From an uncultured Oxalobacteraceae bacterium (GTDB taxonomy: Bacteria; Pseudomonadota; Gammaproteobacteria; Burkholderiales; Burkholderiaceae_D), in contig CAITOF010000037.1 in assembly GCA_903893945.1 (NCBI GenBank), positions 1-55,466 on the forward strand: DNA of 55,466 bases, read 5' to 3'. Of the stretch, positions 49,003-55,466 are shown one piece after another. The first letter of the stretch is position 1. The number at the start of each line of letters is the position of its first letter. Made by a program: the position numbers and the translations under genes. Below the pieces are notes generated by a model, which saw nothing but the letters and a program-made list of their open reading frames with translations, ran no database searches and had not been told where the DNA came from.

Positions 49003-49452
49003 ATGAGTATTGCTGATAATAAAAAAGCCTTCCACGATTATTTTATCGAAGAACAGTTTGAGGCAGGCGTGGTGTTGCAAGGCTGGGAAGTCAAGGCAAT
49101 TCGTGCTGGCCGCGTGCAGCTGAAAGAGGCTTATGTCATAGTAAAGCAGGGTGAAATTTTCCTGTTTGGTGCCCACATAGGCGCCCTGCCCACCGCCTCG
49201 ACCCATATCAGCCCTGAGGCGTTGCGCACCCGCAAACTGTTACTTAACAAAAGTGAAATCAATAAGCTGATCGGTAAAGTTGAGCGTTCCGGCTATACCC
49301 TGATGCCACTCAACATGCACTTCAAGGCAGGCCGGATCAAACTGCAGATTGGCCTTGCCAAAGGCAAAAAACAGTATGATAAACGCGAAACCGAAAAGAA
49401 CCGGGACTGGCAGCGCGAGCAACAGCAACTGATGAAAGTTCATCGCCGCTGA
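49003..49452 (+). CDS. smpB: SsrA-binding protein SmpB
   Basis: A 149-residue partner of tmRNA in trans-translation. The OB-fold sequence ([18 protein letters not shown], then FLFGAHI) and the basic C-terminal tail ending in HRR are intact; the tail mimics the mRNA in the stalled ribosome. No tmRNA gene lies in the window. It ends 3 nt before the converging oxidoreductase gene. Confidence 0.97.
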   Translation: MSIADNKKAFHDYFIEEQFEAGVVLQGWEVKAIRAGRVQLKEAYVIVKQGEIFLFGAHIGALPTASTHISPEALRTRKLLLNKSEINKLIGKVERSGYTLMPLNMHFKAGRIKLQIGLAKGKKQYDKRETEKNRDWQREQQQLMKVHRR

Positions 49453-49455
49453 TGG

Positions 49456-50601
49456 TTACCGTTTGCCATTCAGCATATAGTCGATCAGATCTTTGACTGG
49501 CCGGATCGAACTTCCGAACGGCAACGGCTCGGATCCCCGGAAGAACAGACCTCGCCTGACATCGCCTTCGAGGGCAAAACCCAGGCGCGTATCAATGCAG
49601 AACTGGCCGGCCTTCGGATTGCCGTCGCGCAAACCGCACTGCTGCAGACAGTCAAACCCTGCCGTACATGCCTGAACTTTCGCCTTGCCCTGCATTTTGT
49701 GTTCGATATTCAGATATTTTGCCAACCACGGTGTGTTAACCGCCCGGGCCGGCAGCCCCGCCACGCTCATGAAGGTGACGATGTCGTCCGGACGGGCTTC
49801 CGCCAGCACTTTTTTAAATTCAATGTGGGCGTCACCTTCGGCCGTAACCGCAAATGGCGTGCCCAGTTGAACAGCCGACGCCCCCATTGCGAACAGGTGG
49901 GATACCTGTTGATGCTGGTGAATTCCACCGGCCGCAATCAGTGGTATCTGTTCCGATTCGATGTCCAGATCCTTGAAAATCTGCAGTGTTGCCTCGATCA
50001 CGTTTGGAAATGCGAACTGCGGCAGATCAACGTCCGCGGGGCTGGCTGCACCCAGATGGCCTGCCGCATAGCGTGGGTTTTCAATAATAATCGCATCGGG
50101 CAAGCGATTTTTTCGCAGCCATTTTTTTAGAATCAACCCGACCCCGCGGGCATCCGACAATATCGGAATCAGGGCCACTTTCGGGAAATTAAGTGTCAGT
50201 TCAGGTAAATCCAGCGGCAACCCCGCACCGACCACGACAGCATCGATACCGCTGGCACAGGCCTGTCTGACATAATTGGCATATTCCGAGACCGCGCGCA
50301 TGATGTTCACGGCGATTAATCCTTTGCCTTGGGCGATACCCTGCGCTGCCCTGATTTCCCTGTCCAGCGCCACCAGATTGGCTTGATTGATCGCCTGCTT
50401 GTCCCGCGAGCGGCCCGTCTGCTCCATCAGATCCGCATGATGGCGGCGCAGGTCAACGCTGGAGATCGTGCCGACCGCACCGCAGCTGGCCACGGTTCCG
50501 GCCAGCCGATGTGCTGAGATGCCGACGCCCATCCCACCCTGAACGATGGGTAACAGGTTTTTCCCGTTGAGTTTTAAGGAGGGAAACAGAGAAGTGATCA
50601 A
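49456..50601 (-). CDS. Nitronate monooxygenase-like flavoprotein
   Basis: A 381-residue FMN-dependent TIM barrel of the 2-nitropropane dioxygenase family. The N-terminal PIVQGGMGVG and the phosphate-binding AAGGI and MGASAVQLGTPF segments are clear. It is of the longer subtype, with a C-terminal cysteine-rich segment (CTAGFDCLQQCGLRDG, then FCIDTRLG), and could be an enoyl-ACP reductase-like or other oxidoreductase rather than a nitronate oxidase. It converges with smpB. Confidence 0.85.
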   Translation of the reverse strand: MITSLFPSLKLNGKNLLPIVQGGMGVGISAHRLAGTVASCGAVGTISSVDLRRHHADLMEQTGRSRDKQAINQANLVALDREIRAAQGIAQGKGLIAVNIMRAVSEYANYVRQACASGIDAVVVGAGLPLDLPELTLNFPKVALIPILSDARGVGLILKKWLRKNRLPDAIIIENPRYAAGHLGAASPADVDLPQFAFPNVIEATLQIFKDLDIESEQIPLIAAGGIHQHQQVSHLFAMGASAVQLGTPFAVTAEGDAHIEFKKVLAEARPDDIVTFMSVAGLPARAVNTPWLAKYLNIEHKMQGKAKVQACTAGFDCLQQCGLRDGNPKAGQFCIDTRLGFALEGDVRRGLFFRGSEPLPFGSSIRPVKDLIDYMLNGKR

Positions 50602-50933
50602 CTTGCGCTTTCAAAAATCATCATTGCAGGAACATTATCATTGCCGGAACTTTAGCAACCTGACGCAATCGCTGCCTTGATTTTGAACAAGCATTGTCGA
50701 TCAATGCCACGGAGCGGTCATCGCGGGAATATGCTGGTTGCCGTTGATTTTATTGGGAAAAGTAGGCCTGGATGATCAGTTATACGATTTATGTATAATG
50801 TATATTCAAAATTAAAATTATTAAAATCAATAGGTTATGAGTTAAACTGCATCTAACTTCAGTAAAAACGACACAATCATGTGCGCTTATATACTCGATC
50901 CGAATTCTTTGTCAAAACATTAAAAGGTGTCTC
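50602..50933. other. Intergenic region upstream of a small membrane-protein gene
   Basis: 332 bp without a long gene. The part from about 50760 to 50830 is notably AT-rich and contains a plus-strand TATAAT at 50794-50799 with a weak -35. This could drive the 49-codon frame at 50934. The rest should contain the promoter of the minus-strand oxidoreductase. Confidence 0.4.
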
Positions 50934-51083
50934 ATGCTGACCATAGTTCTATTCAATCTCGTAACTGCATTAATTGCCTTATTTCTGGTGCTCTGGCTTA
51001 AAGATTTGTTGCAACCCGCTGCATTGCTGCAAGACCTGGCAAAAGCAGGCAGATCAAGTTACTTTGCTTTAAAACACAGTTGA
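50934..51083 (+). CDS. 49-residue single-helix membrane protein
   Basis: ATG preceded by AAAGG 7 nt upstream. The product has one strong hydrophobic helix (about residues 4-22, VLFNLVTALIALFLVLWL) and an amphipathic C-terminal half (LLQPAALLQDLAKAGRSSYF). It is followed within 30 nt by a strong terminator, so it has a believable transcription unit. I recognise no family. It lies between converging genes, with clpB on the other side. Confidence 0.55.
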   Translation: MLTIVLFNLVTALIALFLVLWLKDLLQPAALLQDLAKAGRSSYFALKHS

Positions 51084-51112
51084 TTGATTGGCTGTTTCCA
51101 TGCCATCAAGCG

Positions 51113-51138
51113 AAAGGGCACTGTCGAGTGCCCTTTTT
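51113..51138. terminator. Bidirectional intrinsic terminator
   Basis: A perfect 10-bp stem AAAGGGCACT / AGTGCCCTTT with loop GTCG and T tails on both strands. It serves the small membrane-protein gene (plus) and clpB (minus). Confidence 0.9.
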
Positions 51139-51169
51139 ACTACCCCTGCTCCGCCAAATTACAGTCGAA

Positions 51170-53761
51170 TTACTCAAAGGCGATCTGCCCGTCCCTGACC
51201 AGAACATGAACTTCCTGTTTGGGTGCGTAACGCCCCTCCAGAATCAGTCTGGACAGCGGGTTTTCAATCAACTGCTGCAGGGCCCGCTTCAACGGTCTGG
51301 CGCCATACACCGGGTCAAATCCGGCCCCGGCAATCAGCGCCAGGGCGTCATCACTGACACGCAAACCAATCTCCAGTCGGGCCAGGCGTCCCTGCAGGAT
51401 GTCGAGCTGCAATTTGGCAATAGCGCCGATATGTCTGGCATCGAGCGAATGGAAGACCACTATTTCATCGATCCGGTTAACAAATTCGGGACGAAAATGT
51501 TCCCGCACCTCGGCCATGACTTCCATTTTGACCAGGGACGGCTCGCTGCCTTCCATGGCCTGAATCCGGTGTGACCCAAGATTTGACGTCATGACGATGA
51601 CGGTGTTTTTGAAATCAACCGTGCGCCCCTGCCCGTCGGTCATCCTGCCATCGTCAAGCACCTGCAGCAAGACGTTAAACACATCGTGATGGGCTTTTTC
51701 AACTTCATCCAGCAAAATCACCGAATACGGTTTGCGGCGCACTGCTTCAGTCAGATAACCTCCTTCTTCGTAGCCGACATAACCCGGCGGAGCGCCGATC
51801 AGGCGCGCAACCGAATGCTTTTCCATGAATTCACTCATGTCGATGCGGATCAGCGCATCCTCACTGTCAAACAGGAAGCTGGCCAGGGCCTTGCAAAGTT
51901 CGGTTTTACCCACCCCGGTCGGACCCAGAAACAGAAATGAACCATAGGGACGGCTGGTGTCACTGAGGCCGGCACGGGAACGACGAATTGCGTCAGACAC
52001 GGCCACGACAGCTTCGTCCTGGCCCACCAGCCGCTGGTGCAAACGTGCCTCCATATGGATCAATTTCTCGCGTTCGCCAGTCATCATGCGCGACACCGGA
52101 ATACCGGTTGCACGGGAGACCACCTCGGCAATCTCTTCAGCGCCCACCTGGGTGCGCAACAGACGCAGTTTGGGGGCTTTGCCACTGTCCTTCGCGGCCG
52201 CATCGCCCTTGTCGACCTGTTTCTGTCGGGCTTCCAGTTCAGGCAGGCGACCGTACTGCAGCTCTGACATGGTTTGCCAATCGCCTTTACGACGCGCCTC
52301 TTCCATCTGCAGACGAATTTTTTCGATCTCTTCTTTAATCTGGGTGCTGCCCTGCACAGACGCTTTCTCTGCTTTCCAGATTTCTTCCAGATCAGCATAC
52401 TCGCGTTCCAGCTTGACTATTTCTTCATTTAACAGCGCCAGCCGTTTAATCGATCCCTCGTCTTTTTCTTTTTTGATCGCTTCGCGTTCAATCTTGAGCT
52501 GTATGGTGCGGCGGTCCAGTTTATCCATGACCTCGGGGCGTGAATCAATTTCAATCTTGATTTTGGCGGCCGCTTCATCAATCAGGTCGATCGCTTTATC
52601 CGGCAAAAACCGGTCGGTGATATAGCGATGCGATAATTCGGCGGCGGCGATAATCGCCGGATCGGTAATATCGACGCCGTGATGGACCTCGTATTTTTCC
52701 TGCAAGCCACGCAGGATCGCGATGGTCGCTTCGACGGAAGGCTCGTCAACGAAGACTTTCTGAAAACGACGTTCCAGGGCTGCGTCTTTTTCAACGTATT
52801 TTCGATATTCGTCCAGTGTGGTAGCACCGACGCAATGTAACTCGCCGCGTGCTAACGCCGGCTTCAGCATATTGCCGGCATCGATGGCACCTTCGGCTTT
52901 GCCCGCACCCACCATGGTATGCAGTTCATCGATAAACACGATGGTCTGGCCTTCGTCCAGGGCTATTTCCTTCAGAACCGATTTCAGGCGCTCTTCAAAT
53001 TCACCACGGTATTTGGCACCGGCCAGCAGCGACGCCATGTCCAGTGACAATACGCGTTTTGACTTGAGACTGTCCGGCACTTCACCGTTGACTATACGCT
53101 GTGCCAGTCCTTCCACGATCGCCGTTTTACCGACACCGGGTTCACCGATGAGTACCGGATTATTTTTACTGCGACGTTGCAGGATCTGGATGGTGCGCCG
53201 GATTTCGTCATCGCGTCCGATCACCGGATCGAGTTTGCCTTTACGCGCCAGCGCAGTAATGTCGACTGTGTATTTTTTCAGTGCCTCACGCTGGTCTTCG
53301 GATTCGGGCGCATCAACACTCGCTCCGCCACGTACCGCCCTGATCGCGGCTTCCATGGCCGCTTTATTCAATCCGTGCTGGCGGGCCAACTGACCTGCTT
53401 CGGATTTGTCGTCGCAGAACGCGAGCAGGACCATTTCCGAGGCAAGGAACTGGTCGCCACGCTGCTGTGATTCCTTGTCCGCCAGATTGAATAATGACGA
53501 CGATTCGCGACTTAACTGGACTTCGCCGGCATTACCCGAGACCTTGGCGATACGTCCCAGCGCCGCATTCAGCGCTGTGGACAGCGCAGCGACGTTGACG
53601 CCGGCGCGCTGCAACAGCGATTTGGCCGATACGTCGTCGTCATCCAGTAATGCCAGTAACAGATGCACGGGTTCGATGTAGGCGTTATCATTGCGTACAG
53701 CCAGGCTCTGTGCATCGGCTATGGCGGCCTGTAATTTGGTGGTAAGTTTGTCAAAACGCAT
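51170..53761 (-). CDS. clpB: ATP-dependent disaggregase ClpB
   Basis: About 863 residues: a Clp N domain, a first AAA+ module (Walker A GEPGVGKT), the long coiled-coil middle domain (about 410-530) and a second AAA+ module (Walker A GPTGVGKT). With DnaK it rescues aggregated protein after heat stress. The start is the ATG at 53761 with GGAG about 6 nt upstream; a longer frame to 53869 is non-coding leader. A sigma-32-like promoter lies about 90 nt upstream, and the gene ends at a shared terminator. Confidence 0.97.
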   Translation of the reverse strand: MRFDKLTTKLQAAIADAQSLAVRNDNAYIEPVHLLLALLDDDDVSAKSLLQRAGVNVAALSTALNAALGRIAKVSGNAGEVQLSRESSSLFNLADKESQQRGDQFLASEMVLLAFCDDKSEAGQLARQHGLNKAAMEAAIRAVRGGASVDAPESEDQREALKKYTVDITALARKGKLDPVIGRDDEIRRTIQILQRRSKNNPVLIGEPGVGKTAIVEGLAQRIVNGEVPDSLKSKRVLSLDMASLLAGAKYRGEFEERLKSVLKEIALDEGQTIVFIDELHTMVGAGKAEGAIDAGNMLKPALARGELHCVGATTLDEYRKYVEKDAALERRFQKVFVDEPSVEATIAILRGLQEKYEVHHGVDITDPAIIAAAELSHRYITDRFLPDKAIDLIDEAAAKIKIEIDSRPEVMDKLDRRTIQLKIEREAIKKEKDEGSIKRLALLNEEIVKLEREYADLEEIWKAEKASVQGSTQIKEEIEKIRLQMEEARRKGDWQTMSELQYGRLPELEARQKQVDKGDAAAKDSGKAPKLRLLRTQVGAEEIAEVVSRATGIPVSRMMTGEREKLIHMEARLHQRLVGQDEAVVAVSDAIRRSRAGLSDTSRPYGSFLFLGPTGVGKTELCKALASFLFDSEDALIRIDMSEFMEKHSVARLIGAPPGYVGYEEGGYLTEAVRRKPYSVILLDEVEKAHHDVFNVLLQVLDDGRMTDGQGRTVDFKNTVIVMTSNLGSHRIQAMEGSEPSLVKMEVMAEVREHFRPEFVNRIDEIVVFHSLDARHIGAIAKLQLDILQGRLARLEIGLRVSDDALALIAGAGFDPVYGARPLKRALQQLIENPLSRLILEGRYAPKQEVHVLVRDGQIAFE

Positions 53762-53851
53762 GGGATTCTCCGGAACAGTGTTGTCCCCTAGATTAGGTAT
53801 GTTTTTTATTTTACAAGCGCCAAACATTAATCCTTGGCAGATAACGGGGAT

Positions 53852-53880
53852 AAGGTTGATCCGTATCAAGATCTGCTGGC
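53852..53880 (-). promoter_or_regulatory. Sigma-32-type heat-shock promoter of clpB
   Basis: On the minus strand CTTGATA (53874-53880) is followed after 14 nt by CCCCGTTA (53852-53859), close to the heat-shock consensus CTTGAAA / CCCCATnT. The distance to the clpB ATG is about 90 nt. Confidence 0.7.
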
Positions 53881-54055
53881 GACCCCACCGCTAATCGGAC
53901 TGAATGGTGCAGGCGTCCGGCCTCATTATTAATTTTTCAGCAACTTTACCGGCGCCGGGATTGGAGGGTTGAAATGTTGTGTTACAGAAATTCCTTATGC
54001 AGGCGGGTATTCGCCCTATACTAAAATCGTTACCGTCCGCTCTCCATGGTTATCT

Positions 54056-54856
54056 ATGAACCCTCTTCCGACTTATTTCGTCTCGCATGGCGGTGGTCCC
54101 TGGCCATTCATGAAAAATGAATATGGCAAAACCTATCTGAAACTAAACATTGCGCTTCAGGACATTGTTCGCCAGATCGGGACAACGCCCAAAGCCATAC
54201 TCCTGATTTCCGCCCATTGGGAGGAACCGGAATTTACGCTGATGTCCAGCAGCGCGCCAGGCATGATTTATGATTACAAAGGTTTTCCTGATTACACTTA
54301 CCAGATCAGCTATCCGGCGCCCGGTTCCCCGGCACTGGCCGCGCAGGTAAAAGCGTTGCTTGACGATGCGGGAATAACCGCCCGGCTTGATGACCAGCGC
54401 GGATTTGATCATGGCATGTATTCGGCGCTATACCCGATGTACCCGAATGCGGACGTGCCGGTGGTCCAGTTGTCGCTGAAAAAACAGCTGGATCCGGAAA
54501 CGCATCTGGCCCTGGGGCGGGCACTGGAACCCTTGCGGCATGAGGGCGTGCTGATTATAGGGAGCGGTCTCAGCTTTCATAATCTGCGTATATTCGGTCC
54601 GAACGGTTACGGCGCTTCGGCCGCCTTTGATGCGTGGCTGCAAACCACACTGATTCAATCGGACCCGGCACAACGAAACGACCTTCTGAAAAACTGGAGC
54701 CAGGCACCGTCTGCACGGGAAGCCCATCCGCGCGAAGAGCACCTGCTACCGTTGATGGTGGCCGTCGGTGCTGCAGAAGCCGAGGCGGCAAGCTGCTTTT
54801 ATCATGAAACCTCTTTTTTTGGCTGGCTGACCGTGTCCAGTTTCAGATTTGGTTAG
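54056..54856 (+). CDS. ygiD: 4,5-DOPA-extradiol-dioxygenase-like protein (YgiD family)
   Basis: About 266 residues of the LigB/class III extradiol ring-cleavage fold. Metal-binding histidines lie in SHGGGPW, SAHWE and FDHGMYS, with a further one in LSFHNLR. Bacterial YgiD opens L-DOPA in vitro; the natural substrate is uncertain. The start is set at the ATG at 54056 (MNPLPTYFVSHGG), which fits the family, though no Shine-Dalgarno is visible. TATACT at 54017 is a weak -10 candidate. Confidence 0.88.
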   Translation: MNPLPTYFVSHGGGPWPFMKNEYGKTYLKLNIALQDIVRQIGTTPKAILLISAHWEEPEFTLMSSSAPGMIYDYKGFPDYTYQISYPAPGSPALAAQVKALLDDAGITARLDDQRGFDHGMYSALYPMYPNADVPVVQLSLKKQLDPETHLALGRALEPLRHEGVLIIGSGLSFHNLRIFGPNGYGASAAFDAWLQTTLIQSDPAQRNDLLKNWSQAPSAREAHPREEHLLPLMVAVGAAEAEAASCFYHETSFFGWLTVSSFRFG

Positions 54857-54952
54857 GATTATTAAACCTTGTAATCGATTGTAACGCCTGTCTACCCGTT
54901 GCTGCGCTGTACCGTTTCATGATCATACCAACTCACTTTGAATGGAAAAATC

Positions 54953-55093
54953 ATGAAACTCAACACAATCGCTCGCAAACTGATACTGTCTTTAGTCGCC
55001 ATCATCACGGTCTCAGCCCTGTCTGGCTGCGTGGTGGTACCGGCTCGCGGCTATTACGGCGGACCTGTGGTTGTCCATGCCTGGGTGCGCTGA
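54953..55093 (+). CDS. 46-residue lipoprotein
   Basis: A small frame with a basic start, a hydrophobic core and a perfect lipobox LSGC (Cys at about residue 26). The mature part is about 20 residues, VVVPARGYYGG and a few more, resembling YXWGQ/BA14K-like tiny lipoproteins only loosely. GGAAAA precedes the ATG. It follows ygiD after 96 nt on the same strand and ends 12 nt before the converging prpF end. Confidence 0.6.
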   Translation: MKLNTIARKLILSLVAIITVSALSGCVVVPARGYYGGPVVVHAWVR

Positions 55094-55105
55094 GCCGTAA
55101 CATGA

Positions 55106-55466
55106 TTAAAACGCGTCGCCAGGCACCCTCACCCAACCTTCCATCAGGATGCGCGAGCTGCGACTCATTACGGCTTTGGTGACGCTCCAGACGCCAGAGC
55201 GGCTGTCCTGAACAGCCGCAGCGCCGACCCGAAGGGTACCGGAAGGGTGCCCGAAACGGACCGCATCACGTGCGCCGCCACCAGCAGCCAGATTGACCAG
55301 CGTGCCAGGTATGGCTGCCGCGGTGCCGATCGCAACGGCTGCAGTGCCCATCATGGCGTGATGCAGCTTCCCCATTGATAAGGCGCGCACCAGCAGATCT
55401 GTGTCGACAGCGCGCACCTGTTTGCCACTGGAAGCAACGTAATCCGCACTCGGCGCAACAAACGCA
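55106..55466 (-). CDS. prpF: PrpF-type 2-methylaconitate isomerase, 3' part only
   Basis: About 120 C-terminal residues; the gene continues beyond the right edge. The sequence SMGKLHHAMMGTAAVAIG, then FGHPSGTLRVGA and MEGWVRVPGDAF, is that of the PrpF family, a DapF-like fold isomerising 2-methylaconitate in the AcnD-dependent 2-methylcitrate cycle for propionate. A related 4-oxalomesaconate tautomerase is a less likely alternative. The usual partners prpB, prpC and acnD would lie outside the window. Confidence 0.85.
   Translation of the reverse strand, partial: AFVAPSADYVASSGKQVRAVDTDLLVRALSMGKLHHAMMGTAAVAIGTAAAIPGTLVNLAAGGGARDAVRFGHPSGTLRVGAAAVQDSRSGVWSVTKAVMSRSSRILMEGWVRVPGDAF

Overview
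The window looks like chromosomal housekeeping DNA from a betaproteobacterium of the order Burkholderiales, most likely Oxalobacteraceae or a close relative. That placement is inferred from gene order (leuC-leuD-leuB-asd-fimV-truA-trpFBA-accD-folC-SPOR, carA-carB-greA, rlmE-ftsH-folP-glmM with a divergent yhbY, smpB-ratA-rnfH) and from protein character; no rRNA or marker database was searched. I see no tRNA or rRNA gene, no insertion sequence, prophage or CRISPR array.

Layout. 1-14.4 kb (minus strand): the 5' part of a SPOR-type membrane protein, folC, accD, trpA, trpB, trpF, truA, fimV, asd, leuB, leuD, a 49-residue entericidin-like lipoprotein and leuC: amino-acid, folate and fatty-acid biosynthesis plus a polar peptidoglycan-binding hub protein. 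14.4-25.5 kb: glmM, folP, ftsH and rlmE (minus), yhbY (plus), then a DUF4149 membrane protein, greA, carB and carA (minus): envelope precursors, folate, proteolysis, ribosome maturation, transcript cleavage and carbamoyl phosphate. 25.7-34.5 kb (minus): an ABC transporter pair without a binding protein, tatD, comEC, a TPR/ATP-grasp fusion of unknown product and an alpha/beta hydrolase, tightly packed. 34.8-43.2 kb: a DUF3313 exported protein, an aldehyde dehydrogenase, an RsmI-like methylase, the ABC-F ATPase YbiT, a wobble-base tRNA modification group (queE-queD-tadA) with an LD-carboxypeptidase, and an aldo/keto reductase. 43.2-47.5 kb: guaB and guaA with a GAF-GGDEF protein between them. 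47.6-55.5 kb: DUF4124, rnfH, ratA, smpB, a nitronate-monooxygenase-like enzyme, a 49-residue membrane peptide, clpB with a sigma-32-type promoter, an extradiol dioxygenase-like protein, a 46-residue lipoprotein and the 3' part of prpF.

Most striking points. (1) Strong hairpin terminators sit only about 12-40 nt upstream of the start codons of folC, truA, folP and greA, so these genes appear to be expressed through read-through or regulated termination; the greA case resembles the position of the GraL leader terminator of E. coli. (2) The GGDEF protein inside the guanine-nucleotide operon has lost residues needed for catalysis but keeps an RxxD inhibitory-site motif, which suggests a c-di-GMP or guanine-nucleotide sensor. 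(3) The TPR/ATP-grasp protein next to a hydrolase is the best candidate for an undescribed biochemical activity. (4) A possible 25-residue amphipathic leader peptide built on 12-bp repeats lies between folP and glmM. These last interpretations are inferences. The genes are otherwise ordinary, and I do not see a convincing new defence or mobile system.
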